Notes: generated from the letters alone by a model not told the origin. A DNA stretch of 64,000 nucleotides from Prorocentrum cordatum (GCA_963575745.1 CAUYUJ010015729.1:30001-94000), one strand, 5' to 3'. Shown: positions 1 through 11,801, counted from the stretch's first letter. Made by a program: numbers and translations.

Positions 1-105
1 AAGGTCAATCTGGCATTCGCGCCGCCAGGCGTCGCTCCTTTCCGCTGCACCAGATCCCCCCCGCCCACCAGGGGGCGCGCAGTCCGCTGCGCCGGGAGTG
101 CCCCG

Positions 106-248
106 TGCCCAGACACGCACACACACACAAGCATGGGCCTTGCGCCAAGGCTCGAGCCAAGGGGCTTGAGCCAAAGGGGCTACGGATGCACACACACACA
201 CACACAAACACCCCCACACACACACACACACACATACACACACACACA
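106..248. repeat. (CA)n microsatellites
   Basis: Two runs of CA dinucleotides (about 106-130 and 189-248) are separated by a short GC-rich stretch in which an AAGG-GCTTGAGCC phrase is repeated. No gene is seen. Confidence 0.9.
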
Positions 249-250
249 GC

Positions 251-455
251 TTTAAGCCGGCAGCGCAGAGGAACCTCAGGCGCGGTGGGCAGATGGGGCT
301 GCCAATTGCGAACGAACTTCGTCGAATGCGCCGTGATGAAAGAATCCAGCCACGGCCATGCAGATTGGTGGTGGTGTTGGTGGTGGTGACAAAGGATGAG
401 GCATTGTAAAGCCAAAATGCAGGGGGTCACGCATCCCGCGGAGCGTAGCTCGACG
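251..455 (+). repeat. ~190-bp direct repeat, copy 1
   Basis: The stretch starting near GGCAGCGCAGAGGAACCTC and ending near GCATCCCGCGGAGCG recurs at 1255-1440 with high similarity, and its first ~50 bases recur at 1180-1235. It includes an uninterrupted shared block around the phrase GCCAATTGCGAACGAACTTC. It has no coding character and may be a dispersed element; no terminal repeats are visible. Confidence 0.8.
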
Positions 456-1179
456 CCAGGGATTGAAGCGCGGGCAGCAGTCTGGTTCTAATGAGCAGAA
501 CGAAAAGGACTGTAGGGCTGCCAGACCAGCCAGCGGGACGGTGACACGAAACGCGCACCAGCGCGACAAGCGACGCCGCCAGGCATGCAACAGACACGGC
601 AGAACGCCGTGCAGGCACAAGTAGCGCGAAGAAACGCGCACGTCCAAGGCAGGCAAAGCCAGGACAAAAAGCCAATTTGAACGCGGGCGACCGCAACAGC
701 AATCGCGTCACGCGATGGTGCACATGGGTGGTGGACAGCGCAGGTAAATCCATGGGTGGTGGACAGTTGCATGCGTAGCCAACGTGCATTGCGGACGCCA
801 CCTTTGAAGGGCAACCCACCGCAGCCAACGCTGCGGCAACCATGGGTGGGTGCCGGAACGACGAAAAATAAACCAAATGGGCGATATAGTAACTGCGCTG
901 GTCGCCTCAAGGTCGCACCACTCCCACCAGAGGCAATCAAGTGGAGAAAAAGCAAGAAGGCGACCCCGACACCGGGCTACGCCACCGGACCGCTGGCGAC
1001 CGAGCTGAAGTACAGCTGAAGCCAGCGAGATGCGACCTGCAGCCGCAGGCGCGATGCACACCCCAGATGCAATGCAGACGCAAAAAAGTAAAGAGGCCGC
1101 GGCCATGCCAGCCAGCACCCAATCCAAAGCGCAAGCAGCAAGGCGGTAAGGCCACCGCTAGACGGATACACACACTTTT
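456..1179. other. Intergenic DNA, no gene recognised
   Basis: GC-rich sequence with several overlapping open frames on both strands, none with a recognisable domain. The phrase CATGGGTGGTGGACAG occurs twice (about 721 and 751). I see nothing else. Confidence 0.6.
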
Positions 1180-1440
1180 TAGTCGGCGGCGCAGAGGATC
1201 CTCAGGCGCGGGAAGCTGATGGGGATGCGAATTGCAACCGAACATACACTTTGTAAGTCGGCGGCGCAGAGGAACCTCAGGCGCGGTCGGCAGATAGGGC
1301 TGCCAATTGCGAACGAACTTCGTCGAACCGGACGTGATGAAAGAATCCAGCCACGGCCATGCAGATTGCTGGTGAAAAAGATGAGGCCTTGTAAAGCCAA
1401 AATGCAGCGGCCAAGCATCCCGCGGAGCGTTGCTCGATTA
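1180..1440 (+). repeat. ~190-bp direct repeat, partial copy and copy 2
   Basis: A partial copy (1180-1235) is followed at once by a near-complete copy (1255-1440) of the repeat at 251-455. The copies differ by point changes and by loss of the GGTGGTGTT run. Confidence 0.8.
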
Positions 1441-1454
1441 CCGCACATGCACAG

Positions 1455-1580
1455 ATACACACGCGCGCGCGCACGCGCGCACACACGCAGAGGAAACAAA
1501 CAAGGCAAAAAAACAAGCCAACTGACAAGAAATATTTACGTGCTAACATATAGACATATATATATATATATATATATGTA
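1455..1580. repeat. CG/CA and TA microsatellites
   Basis: A short alternating CGCG/CACA tract at about 1460-1490 and a (TA)n run at about 1556-1577. Confidence 0.85.
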
Positions 1581-1614
1581 TCGGTTATCAAACAAATAGC
1601 CTGATCGCGGGCAC

Positions 1615-1775
1615 CCCAGGGAGGTTCAAGAGCGTGCCACGAGAGCCGAAGACGGGCCCAGACGACCCCGATAAGACCCGAAGACGACCCAATGCGGCCC
1701 CGAGACGTCCCAAGAGCGCCACAGAGAGTGCCAAGGCGGCCCAAGAGAGCGCCTGAAGGACGCCCACGCAGCCAG
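1615..1775 (-). repeat. Degenerate CTTGGG-type repeat, reverse orientation
   Basis: Loosely repeated CCAAGAG / CGAAGACG / GGCCC phrases read on the minus strand as the same CTTGGGGGCCTCT-like degenerate repeat that is on the plus strand at about 7.66-8.1, 48.7-49.07, 50.1-50.27, 50.8-51.0 and 62.2-62.6 kb. Confidence 0.55.
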
Positions 1776-1889
1776 GAAGAAATACTGAAGACCAAAAGTT
1801 TGCAACTCGTCAACAAGAAAACGTGTATGGTCAACATGTGTGTTCAAGATGTTCGAAAACACCATGATATTTAATAGTACCGCATATAA

Positions 1890-2735
1890 TATTGCAAGGC
1901 CCCCGTTGGCTGTTCACTGGTACACCTATGTTTGTCCAATGCTGGTATCCCCTTTGTTGTGTTCATGACCCCCCAGAAGCGTGCATTTCAGCAGTTTATC
2001 GGATCGTAGGCCGTGGCAACCCCATCGGTGACCCACCGCTTCTTTTTTCAAGGTGTGGAAGCAGCACCTGCGCCAAACTCATTGCAGTGTGTGGCAACAC
2101 TCTAAGCGCTCGATTGCGCCCTCCCCTTCGGGATACACCCAAAATTTCGTCGTATCCTTGGAATTCATCGGGTGACCCATCATACGAGATCTTCACCATC
2201 CACTGCACGGGTATTCAAGGGGTCCACGAGGGCCTCGTAGGGCGTGTTCGTATACATCCGGCGAGCCTCGCCCTACGAACCTGCAACATCCTATCTCCGT
2301 TGGCATACATGCACACAACTTCTCAGGGTTGCAAATATCGTTATCACGATGTGGTCTACCCGCTTTGGTAGTTCCTTGGTGCCAAGGGTACGTTTCACCA
2401 TTGTGTCTGCTCGCAAGTTGTGGCAACCCCATCGTTGCCCCCCGCTGCATCCCAACTGCAATCGAGAGTTTTGGAGACGCCATCTGCGCCGAACTCATCA
2501 CAAGGTGTGTCAACCCCACCTGCGCTCGACTGCACCCCCGCTACTGCACCTCGGCCTGACAGCGCCCTTCCAGATCGTCCCGCAATGGTGCCCCTATGGG
2601 GGCGCGGCAGGGATGGAGAGCCCCATTGAGTCTGGAATCGGGCCCAGGGTTTGGGAAGAGGTGACGGTTCAGAAGATAAGAGAAGGAGCAGTAGCAGGGA
2701 GTAGGACGCGAGGAGGGAGATCAGAAGGATCATAA
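1890..2735. other. Intergenic DNA with imperfect GTGGCAACCCC phrases
   Basis: Open frames occur here (for example 159 codons at 1892-2371 and 163 at 2244-2735, both plus strand), but they share no family motif. The repeated phrases GGCAACCCCATCG, TGCGCC(A/G)AACTCAT and AAGGTGTG at irregular spacing suggest a decayed repeat rather than a gene. Confidence 0.5.
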
Positions 2736-2889
2736 ATTGGGACTTGAATAGACAGAGTGGGGGGCCGGCTGCTCATCTAGTCCTTCGGATTGCGCAATTG
2801 GCACACCTGAATTTGTCCATGGATAGCGGTTCTGTTGCCTAGCCATTGGCACTCTCTCCGCGCCAAGTCTGTGACGTTCTTGGGCCGAC

Positions 2890-3420
2890 AAGAGGAGGAA
2901 GGAGGAGGAGGAGGAGGAGGCGGAGACAGAGGAGGTGGAGTGGGGAGAAAGAGCATCATCCTCCCCTTCTTCCTTTTGCGGCACCAGTGTCTGCCAGACG
3001 CTGCCCTCGAGAGGCCAGCGTAGGACGCGCTGGCCGTTCCAGCGTGTTTCCGGAGGGGGCGCTCATGCACCACCACCCGCGATCTTGATCTGGTTCGCGG
3101 GAGGCCGAGGAGGAGAAGAAGAATGACGACGACAACAACGACGAGAATTGAAGGAGGAGGCGGTGGACCAACAGGAGGAGGAGCAGCAGGGAGGGAGGGA
3201 CAGGAAGAAGCAGGGTGATGGCAAGGAGGAGGAGGTGGATGACGACGACAAAGAGAAGGAGAAGGAGGAGAAGGGAGGAGGGGGGAGGAGCGAGAGGAAC
3301 CCTCCAGTCGAGCTCGTGGAGGGGAGGGGAAACGAAGATCAAGAGGGAAGCGGAGCAAGAGGAGGAGAGGGAGGGGGGAAGCGGGAGGGGAGTGAGAAAG
3401 AGGCGAGCCAGACCAGGAGA
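2890..3420. repeat. Purine-rich GGA/GAA tracts
   Basis: Interrupted GGA-rich stretches at about 2890-2945 and 3100-3420. They produce long Ser/Pro/Leu or Glu/Arg open frames on both strands that are composition artefacts. Confidence 0.85.
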
Positions 3421-3539
3421 GCACGCTCCTTGTTCCATTGGTGGTGCATGTGAGCGTCGTCATCGGCTTGTTTCCTAGTGGCCCGACTGGGGTCCCTCGC
3501 CTGCCTGGGGAGCTCGTGAGGTGACGCATCCCAGGGTGG

Positions 3540-4165
3540 TATCACGCCGCACGCCATAGGGAAAATAGTGTTTCCCCCTCCTCACCCTCCTCCTCGTCCT
3601 CTGCCTCCCTCCCCTTCCCTAGCAATTCGGCCATCCTCGTCGCACCACCGGACGTGTCAGTAGGACGGTAGGGGCGTTGAACCCGAGACCGCCCAAACTG
3701 CTGACCTTGACGCGCGAGATCCCCAACAGCTGCACGGATGGAAGGCGGCTCTTTCTTTCAACATGGCTTTCGCCGTAGCGCCGCGCACGTTCGTTCCCAA
3801 AGTGCAGAACAGGTACACCGATGGCGGACGAGTTGTTCTCAAGGTGCGGTTCTCGCTTTCGCGCCGCGAGCATTCGTTCAGAGGTTGCTAGAGGTGTGCG
3901 AACGTGACGCGGGTTGACGTGGGGTGATGTTCGATCTGTGACTACGGCTTCAGTGCCGGCGCATTCGTCTGTCAAGTCTTTGAGCACATGCAGTGATAGA
4001 GAACGGTCTCTTTCAAATAGCGTTATCGCTTCAGCTGTGCAACCCGAAGCTGACGATCGTGCAACACTTACACGGACAGCAGAAGGCGGCTTCTTTTCAG
4101 AATGCGGTTGTCGAGTGAGCCGCCCCCACATGCACGACCCGAAAATTGAACTGTGCACCAGATTT
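3540..4165. other. Intergenic DNA, no gene recognised
   Basis: Balanced composition. A 179-codon minus-strand frame (3619-4158) has no recognisable motif. Phrases such as AAGGCGGCT(C/T)CTTTC recur at about 3740 and 4083, suggesting an old duplication. Confidence 0.5.
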
Positions 4166-4167
4166 AA

Positions 4168-4317
4168 GTCGGGCCTGTCCCTCTACAAGGGGAATATGTT
4201 AAAATAGTAAAAAATTGTCTGGGCATTATTTTTGAATATGTTGGGGCATTGATTGAATATGTTTTGACTCTTTTTTATTTTTCGTCCAAAATCCTCCTGT
4301 AGAGGGACAGGCCCAAC
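4168..4317. mobile_element. MITE-like inverted-repeat element, copy 1
   Basis: About 150 bp with terminal inverted repeats. The left end reads GTCGGGCCTGTCCCTCTACA, and the right end is nearly its reverse complement. The interior is AT-rich and cannot code for a protein of useful length. Related copies lie at 4943-5094, 63438-63601 and 63798-63930. I could not define a target-site duplication. A non-autonomous DNA transposon is the simplest reading; the mobilising transposase is unknown. Confidence 0.75.
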
Positions 4318-4419
4318 CTCATACCAGATACCTGTTTGTTTCCGGCGGCGCTGGACACGGTCCGACTCGGGCGAGATTCGGGGGTGCGCGCTGAGGCGGA
4401 TTGCCCCCGACGTTGTGCC

Positions 4420-4571
4420 CGAGGCAGAAGAAAGCGGAGGAGGGAGGAGGCTGCCGCAGAGGGCAGATGGGAGGAGGAGGAGGAGGAGGAGGAGGAGGAG
4501 GAGGAGGAAGAGGAGTGAGGAAGGAGAGGAGGAGAAGGAGGAGGAGGGGGAGGGGGAGGAGGAGGAGGAGA

Positions 4572-4603
<32 letters not shown>

Positions 4604-4785
4604 GGAAGGGGAGGAGGAGGGGAGGAGAAGGGGGGAGGAGGGGGAGGAGGAGGAGGAGGGAGGAGGAGGAGGGAGGAGGAGGAGGAAGGAGGAGGAGGAG
4701 GAGGAGAGGGAGGAGGAGTGAGAAGAGGAGCGGGAGGCGGAGGAGGAGGAGGAGGAGGAGGAGGAGGAAGAGGAGGAGTCGGGCC
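4420..4785. repeat. (GGA)n-rich tract
   Basis: Long interrupted GGA/GAG repeat. All overlapping long frames here are low-complexity shadows. Confidence 0.95.
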
Positions 4786-4942
4786 CTGCGCGCTGGCGCC
4801 TGGCGCAGGCACCGGCCGCGGCCCCGGTGCACGCCAGCGCCCCGCGCGGCCAGCGAAAGGCCAGACTCAACGGCGAAGCGCCTTTTCGGGATCGAGGCGA
4901 GGACAAGGGGTGCCAGGCCTGACTTGGCCACCCTCCCAGTAA

Positions 4943-5094
4943 ATCGGGCAGGTCCCTCTACAGGGGGAATTGTTCAAGAATAGTGAAAGAATAGTCGGGG
5001 GAAGATTTTTTGACTATCTTTGATTATTTTTCAACATTTTGGGGCTAGCTGTCAATTTTTCTCCAAAATCCGCCTGTAGGAGGACATGCCCGAC
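4943..5094. mobile_element. MITE-like inverted-repeat element, copy 2
   Basis: Same architecture as 4168-4317: the left end begins ATCGGGCAGGTCCCTCTACA, the right end is GTAGGAGGACATGCCCGAC, and the core between is AT-rich. Confidence 0.75.
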
Positions 5095-5505
5095 CTAACC
5101 CTACCATGCCCAGCACCATCTTCACCGCAGTGCCGCTGGGGACGGAGCGGGGTTCCAGGTCGCCCACGGAGACAGTGCCAGATCGAAGGCCGGCAGGGCC
5201 AGCAACACACCATGCCAGGGCCACCATCAAACGCCATTGACTGCTTGGCCCACCCAGCGACGTGCAAGCGCGAAGCCAGCAAGCTGGTCACCGTGGGCCC
5301 CTCCTCCTCCTCGAATATCCTCGCGTCGGATGCCACAAGATTGTCGTTCTCTCGTTTTGTATTTACCATATGCTGAAAGCTGACCTAGCGCAGTGACACC
5401 GTGCTGCAGTGCCCACATATCACTACGAAATACGAGCCGCTGCTCTCGCGGCTATGCAGTGCTAGAGAAGTGGCAGTAGCTGGATCAACGTGGATTCAAG
5501 CTGCG
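5095..5505. other. Intergenic DNA, no gene recognised
   Basis: Overlapping frames of about 60-105 codons on both strands carry no recognisable domain. Confidence 0.5.
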
Positions 5506-5508
5506 TGC

Positions 5509-5600
5509 GCTCCTCCTCCTCCTCCTCCTCCTCCTCCTCCTCCTCCTCCTCCTCCTCCTCCTCCTCCTCCTCCTCCTCCTCCTCTTCCTCCTCCTCCCTC
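5509..5600. repeat. (CTC)n microsatellite
   Basis: About 90 bp of nearly perfect CTC repeat. It would read as poly-Pro on the plus strand and poly-Gly on the minus strand. Confidence 0.95.
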
Positions 5601-6840
5601 TCCCACCAGTGAGCGACGTTGCACCGGGGCGGCAGAGTGGAGTCCTAGATTGTCTGCATGCGGCGAGTTGGTGTCGAGCGCAGCGCCCAGCATCATCACC
5701 CTCCCCTCAGTGCCAGCATCTGTGGAGCTGGGCCGCCGAGAACGACTGCGACATTGATGGGAGGCTGGTCTTTCTGAAAGGGGGATCTGTCTAGTCGCAT
5801 CCGTGCTATCTGTGAAAAGACATTGTGGTACGTCTTGTAGCTAGAAGGATAGACGGCGGCTCATGTTCAAAACGGAGCTCTCGCTTGAATGGCAAGCCCA
5901 TGGGGCCAGCGTCTTTCATCGGAGTGCTTCCCCCAGAGAACTTACTGCCTTCAGAGAGCTGTGAGGGGAGGACTTGAGATGGGAGGGCATATTGTAGCAT
6001 CGTTGCAGCTTTCTGGGTTCGTCTGGTCCTGATCCTCCTCTTCTTCCTCCTCCTTCTCCTTCTATTCCGTCCTCCTCATCCCGAGTCATTACCTCATCAT
6101 CCATCTTCCTGCTTGCTCCTCATCCCTTCTCCTTGTTCCTCTCCTAACCTCTGGTCCTTGCCGGCAGCCGCGGCAGGCCAGGACGCCAGACGAGAGAGAG
6201 GGGAGGAGAGGACACAGCGGCAGGGCGGCTCGGGACATGCGCGCAACTATGCCGAAACCACCTAGGGCAGGAACACAAAGAGTTGATGGACCGTGGGTAG
6301 CGCAGCGAAAGTTGTATGGCCCGATTTTGCGACAGGTCCCGAAAGATATGCACTCGTCCCATTTGCGGTAGCACACCAGCAACGATGCATTAGCAGCGAC
6401 GTGCAGTTTGATATTTGTTGTGGTCGTTGGCAAGGCGAGGCATGATGTTTTAGGAAATTGGCTGGTCAGAACGTAAACATTCAACAACGACGATACGGCG
6501 TTCATCGAGTAGATCGTTGGACATGGGGCTGATGCCATAGATGGCTGGGGGCTGCAGGTTGCTGGAACAGTAATGCACTGTCCGTGGGTAGGCTTCGGAG
6601 GAGTCGGAACAGAGAGGGAGAGACGGTAGGAGTGAAAGGGCAGAGGTTGACACAGAGAAGGGGAGAGAGGAGACCGCAGGGAGAGAGCGAAAGCGATAAA
6701 CTGTCGTGCCTTCAGGGAGTTGCAGTTTGAATTGTATGGCATGTGCCCCCCAGGGATTGCAGCCCGAGTCGCCCGCATCTGCGTTGTTTTAACGCTTGAT
6801 AACGGCACTTGCTGGCATTAGCCTTGGTTTCTCACGAATG
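5601..6840. other. Intergenic DNA, no gene recognised
   Basis: Unique-looking sequence with a CTTCCTC-rich patch near 6030-6090. A 239-codon minus-strand frame (6089-6808) shows no family motif and has low-complexity Ser/Pro segments, so I do not call it a gene. Confidence 0.5.
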
Positions 6841-6847
6841 AACATGC

Positions 6848-7399
6848 TTGCATTGTGCGGAACACAGAGCGAGAGTTGAAGGCTTGTTCGGTAATGATAC
6901 GAGAGCTGTATCATGTTGGCCATGTGGTGCGAATGGGGTATGCTCGCATTGTTCATGCCACTGCCTGTCAAGAAGGTGGCCGACGGTAGTGACAACCACT
7001 TGCTGGTATCCATTCAGTAATGAAATAATATACGGTAACGGCGCAGGTGAATGCACAGTATGGCTCGCGCAGTCAGTCATGCGTGATGAGGTTGGGGTTC
7101 CGTTGGCACTCGACGAGAACATTGATGTTCAAACGCACGTGGACTGTCATGCCTGCGTTGCGCCGACGAACTTGATCAGTCGAGGGCGTGTCATTTACGC
7201 CGTAAGATTGTTTGCCTTTGCCGCGGGCACAGATCCCGAATATTACCCACCACAGGCGTTCCACATTTCCAAGAAAGAGTTGGCGCCGCAAACAGGCTTC
7301 CACCCAATCGCTCTGGCACGCACTGATCCTCGCCGTCAACAACGCTTCGAGGCCCAGTTTCCGTTGCGCACAGTCCGGCGCCTTGACATTGTCGTGTAA
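6848..7399 (+). CDS. Unrecognised open frame, doubtful
   Basis: This 183-codon frame lies in DNA of balanced composition, away from simple repeats. The N-terminal third is Cys/His-rich and the rest is mixed with no low complexity, including the stretch HISKKELAPQTGFHPIALAR. I recognise no domain. No splice sites, promoter or neighbouring gene support it. It could be an exon of an unknown gene, part of a decayed repeat, or chance. Confidence 0.15.
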   Translation: MHCAEHRARVEGLFGNDTRAVSCWPCGANGVCSHCSCHCLSRRWPTVVTTTCWYPFSNEIIYGNGAGECTVWLAQSVMRDEVGVPLALDENIDVQTHVDCHACVAPTNLISRGRVIYAVRLFAFAAGTDPEYYPPQAFHISKKELAPQTGFHPIALARTDPRRQQRFEAQFPLRTVRRLDIVV

Positions 7400-7655
7400 C
7401 TCCGAGGTATTTGTTCGACTCATGAACGTGACGATTATTTCACAGATCAGGAAAGAGTTGACCCGCCCGCCTCTTCGAATCGAAGCCGTAGTCCGGTTGA
7501 AGTATATATTGAGTTGTTATTGCAATGTTGTTTTATGAGAAAGATGTATCATTGTCGCCCTGATTGTTTGGGTTTCTTGTGGCTTCCGAGGCGCGACGAA
7601 CAGCGCAAGGGCGAGCAGCGACGGACGACGATCGAACAAAGGAGGCCCGATAAGG
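7400..7655. other. Intergenic DNA, nothing seen
   Basis: No coding or repeat signal is recognised. Confidence 0.5.
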
Positions 7656-7659
7656 CCTT

Positions 7660-8105
7660 CGGCCGATCCCAGCCTCTAGGATGCCTCTTGGGGTCGCTTG
7701 GGATGCTTCTTGGGAGCCTTTTGGGGTGTGTGGACGGCCCCTTGGAGTTCTCGTGGAGGCATCTTTGGGCGTTTCTAGAGAGCTTTTGGACAGTCTTCAG
7801 AGGAAAAGTTCCCAAGTCCCTTTCCCAACTCGGAGCCTTCTGGGGGTTTGTTGAGCCGTCTTGTGGCGCTCGTGGGGTTCGCTGGGGCTGTTTGGGGGCG
7901 ATCTCGGGGGCCTATTGGGCCAAGTCGTTGGCCATGAAGCTCGAAGACGCGAACACCTCATAATATTTCGAAAGCGTGCGGAAAATGAGCGCGCTTAGCG
8001 TCTTGGGGGTCCTCCTGGGGCCTCCTGGGCAGACTCGGGGCCGCCCTTTTGGCTTTGCTTGGGACCCTTTTGGCGCCCTGTTGGGCCGTCTTGGGGCTCT
8101 CCGAC
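7660..8105 (+). repeat. Degenerate CTTGGGG-type repeat
   Basis: Irregular units built on CTTGGG(G/A) plus GCCTTTTGGG or TCTTGGGG run through this stretch. The same family is on the plus strand near 48.7, 50.1, 50.8 and 62.2 kb and in reverse near 1.6 kb. Confidence 0.6.
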
Positions 8106-8239
8106 TCCGAGAAAACTAAAGCGGCGCATCCTGGGAAATCTGGTAGTTGTGGCTGGGGTCCTGCGCCCCTTGGTATATACAATAATGACCGCGTTATGTG
8201 GACGTTGGGAAGGGTGGGAATGCGGAGGGGGTCTTACAG

Positions 8240-8360
8240 GTTGGGAGCCCCCCCCCTGACTTGAAACAGGTGGGAGGTTCGAACCGGAAAGGTGGGGTCT
8301 GGAATTGGGTAAATGGGCCCCCCCCTGAATTGCAGGGGGGGGTTCGAACCGAGGAGGACC
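8240..8360. repeat. GGTTCGAACC palindromes next to C-runs
   Basis: Two similar modules each have a C7-C8 run, the phrase CTGAATTG or CTGACTTG, a G-run, and then the palindrome GGTTCGAACC (about 8277 and 8341). A related CCGTTCGAAGCC lies at about 8878. The function is unknown. Confidence 0.6.
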
Positions 8361-8444
8361 TTTCCCCCTTCCATCCCCAATTGCAACCGACAACGGCGAG
8401 CGCCACCGCCAGCGCCAGACTGTCGGGCAACGACAACGACGAAC

Positions 8445-8860
8445 AGTGGGACCTTAGTAGGATGCGATCAGGCCGGATCGAGCCCTAGTAGGATTCTGTT
8501 AGAGTTGGATCAAGTCTTAGCAGGATTCAGTTTTACTTGGATTTGGCGATAGTTCTATACTATTTGAGATAGATCAATCCGTAATAGGGTCCAAGTACAT
8601 CTGGAACCAGATATAATGGGAGCCACTTTGACTTGGATCGAGCTCGGCTAGGATGTTATTAAAGTTGGACCCAGTTCTAGCAGGACTAGATGTGAGATGG
8701 GTCGAGCCCTGGTAAGATCCAAGTACTGTTGGACCCACCTATAGTAGGATTCTAGAATAGTTGGGCCGAGCCCGACTAGGGTGATATTAAGGGTAGACCC
8801 AGCTGTAATAGGATTCAGGATTCTACTAGAGCTTGTTCGAGCACTAACAGGATTCGCGTA
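8445..8860 (+). repeat. Degenerate tandem repeat, ~35-50-bp units
   Basis: Repeated phrases GAGCCCTAGTAGGAT, GTTGGA(T/C)C and TAGTAGGATTC recur about every 35-50 bases. No coding potential. Confidence 0.7.
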
Positions 8861-9104
8861 AGGAGAGAAGGGGGGGCCGTTCGAAGCCCCCCATCCACCT
8901 TAGACACCGAGGCGGAGGGGCCCGGTTAGACAGGCCCGTGTTCAAAGGGGGCGGGAGAATAAAGCCGATTCCAACAATTTTAGACCGTTTACAAACCACG
9001 TCGGCCCGAGTACAACCACTCGAACAGACAGACTGATCGCAACGAGAAGGGTTCCTATTGAAATCATACAAGGCGAACGCCGGATTACAACCCGGGAAGC
9101 TTGC

Positions 9105-10055
9105 TTCAGCTTCTCAGCGTTTGGAGGACTTTTGAGGGACTCTTGAGGATTCTTCCTGGGCGAATATCTTGGCGGACTGCACGATTCCTGAAGGACTCCT
9201 GAGAATCCTGAAAGTTTCACTAGGCGATTCCTTCCGGAATTTTGAGGATTTATGAAGGATCCTTGAAAAGTGTCTGAGGACTCCCGAAAATTATTCTTGT
9301 GGGTTCCTCCCGCATGATGAAGGATCCTTGGAAGATCCCATTAATTTTCTGAAAGATTTCTGGGGTTCCTGCAGGATTTCTGAAGATTTTTGCCGGATTC
9401 TTGAAGATTCCTGGAGGATTCTTCGGGATTCTTATATGATTCTCTCGGATTCGGGAGAGATTCTCGAAGATCCTTCAATGAGTATCGAGATTCCTGAAGG
9501 ATCCCAACCAGATTTGGAGAGAATTCCCAGAAGATGTTTGCAAGGCTTCTTGACAGATCTCCGTCGGATTCCTGAGGCATTTCTGAAAAAAAACTAAAAG
9601 AATGCTGGAGAGATTCCTGAGGGACTCGTGCGGGTTCCTGAGAGATTCTGGAGGGATTCCAAAGGAATTCTTGCGGATTCCTGAGGAGTCCAGAAGGAAT
9701 CCTGATGGACTCTCGCAGAGCCGTGAGGACTCCTGGAAAAAAGTCTCTGGGAATCCCATGGAGGATTTCTGAAACGGTCCTGAGAATTCCTGCTAGATGC
9801 TGGAGGATTCCCGGAAGGATTCTTGCGGAATCCTGAGAGATTATCAACGGATTGTTGGGGGATCCCGCACGGATTCCGGAGGGATTCCTTAGGGATTATG
9901 GAGGATTTGTTTAGGGATTTTGGAAGGATTCCTGAGAGACACTTGCTGACTCCTCGGGGATGTTGGAGGGATTTTTGATGGATTCTTGCGGATCCCAGAG
10001 GATGCCTGACGGTTGCCTGAAGGATTCTTGAGGATTCTTGAGGGGTTCTTGCTTT
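9105..10055 (+). repeat. Degenerate GGATTCCTGA(A/G) array
   Basis: Nearly 1 kb consists of short units around GGATTCCTGAGG / GATTCTTGAAG, with a spacing of about 15-24 bp. The 168- and 155-codon minus-strand frames (NPQESxRN-type repeats) are translations of this array, not genes. Confidence 0.85.
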
Positions 10056-10131
10056 CGTCATTCCTCATGCGTTTTCCGCCGTGGTCGCGCAATCGTCAAG
10101 CGTCGACCGACAGTGGTCCATCGTAAATCGT

Positions 10132-10607
10132 GCTCTCTCTCTCTCTCTCTCTCTCTGTCGCACGCGCGCCGCCGCCCGTGGGGAATGGGAGGCTTAGGAA
10201 GTGTTGAAGAGGGAGGAAAAGGAGGAGGAGGAGGAGGAGAAAGAACAGGAGGAGAACGAGGAGGGGGAGGAGGACAATTTGGAGGAGCAGGAGGAGGATG
10301 GAGATGGATGAGGACAGAATGATGGAGATGATGATGATGAGTGACATGATGAAGATGCTGATGTTGATGCTGATGCTGCTGATGATCATGAGATTAGTGA
10401 TGTTGGTGCGAAGATGGTGTTGATGACGATGGGGGTAAGGAGGGCGATGCGGGGCATGAGGGGAAGAGGGGGATGATGACTAACGGGGAGAGGCTGCTGG
10501 AAATAAACATGAGGAAGAGAAGCAGAGGGAGGTTAGATCATGAAGATGAGGCTGGTGATGATGGTGATTATGATGGTTGTGATGATGATGATGATGACGA
10601 TGGTGAA

Positions 10608-10673
<66 letters not shown>

Positions 10674-10690
10674 GGCGAACGGTCGGGGAT
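10132..10690. repeat. CT, GGA and GAT simple repeats
   Basis: (CT)n at 10132-10156, a GGA-rich tract at about 10205-10320, and ATG/GAT repeats at about 10320-10420 and 10550-10680. Confidence 0.9.
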
Positions 10691-11700
10691 CCAGATCGCA
10701 ACCGCTTTGACAGATTTCCATCGGGAAGCTTAAGAGAGCCCACTGCATCCAGAAGCGGTGTAACGATCTCTCCCTTCATCGAAACCTTCTTGAAGCGCCC
10801 CCCAAGCGTCGCAACCACCCAGACTGATCGCAACTGGTTGCGATCGGTCCGGTCCGAAATGGTTGTGATCGGTCGTGCTCGCGGGGGGGAGGGAGGGGGC
10901 TTGTTCTCCGGGCGTTTCAATTTTAAGTGGGGGATCTGGTTCCAACGTGTCCGAAGTTTTTCCCCGGCCAGCGTCCACGAAACGCGTTCTCCCCAATGCA
11001 GTGAAATCGGATGGATTGCGGGCCACCCCACTTACTGCCTACGGCACGGTGCCCGATTTGCGCACTCAACCGTTCATGCGTCGAGGAATATTCGACAACG
11101 CGGGGCCATCAACCATTCTCATTGCGGTGTCCGTCTTGCCCCAAGTACGGTTTTATCATACACACGTTCGATGGTATCACGTGGCGCCGGCGCTTAGGGT
11201 TGATCTACGTGTCATCACAATACTACATGTGTTAATTTATCCGATATTGTTTCCAAGTTACTTCTGTTTCAAAGACCCCACAGTTGGGGTAACGTTTCAG
11301 GCGTAACTGTTGCGCTGGGAAACGCGTCCGCCTTCGTATTTCCACATGTTGAGCAAACCAAACAACAAATTTGCTGAAAACAGTGATGGCGTCAACTTTT
11401 ACCAGTGTACAAGCACAAATATTTGAATCCTTTTGGCACGAAAGATATCGGCGGAAACAACCGAACGCCCGCGACCATTCCACCATACCGAATGAACGGG
11501 ACCGTACGCCAAGGATCCGATGATTGCTAACAGCCTAACGCTGGCGGGCTTTCAAAAGGACACCCCACAACCATGACATGATCCGCGACGAAGGCGAGTT
11601 CTCCGAGCCTATGTCAACGGAGGTTATGAACAAGATTCCACGCACAATGTGTTATCACAGCAGCCGCTGGCGACCCCCCGCCCGCACCGCCAACAAGCGG
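10691..11700. other. Intergenic DNA, no gene recognised
   Basis: Contains a short imperfect inverted pair around CAACTGGTTGCGATCGGTC (about 10806-10880). Frames of 135-143 codons have no recognisable motif. Confidence 0.5.
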
Positions 11701-11717
11701 GCCAACGCGTGTTCTCT

Positions 11718-11769
11718 CACTCTCTCTCTTTCTCTCTCTCTCTTTCTCTCGCTTTTGTTCGCCCTTGCT

Positions 11770-11801
<32 letters not shown>

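Noticed and set aside
4183-4931. Several 170-220-codon frames over the GGA tract.
   Set aside because: Poly-Pro/Ser/Leu or poly-Glu/Arg translations of a trinucleotide repeat.
8270-8350. GGTTCGAACC resembles a tRNA T-arm.
   Set aside because: No acceptor, D or anticodon arms surround it, and it recurs in a C-run/G-run repeat module.
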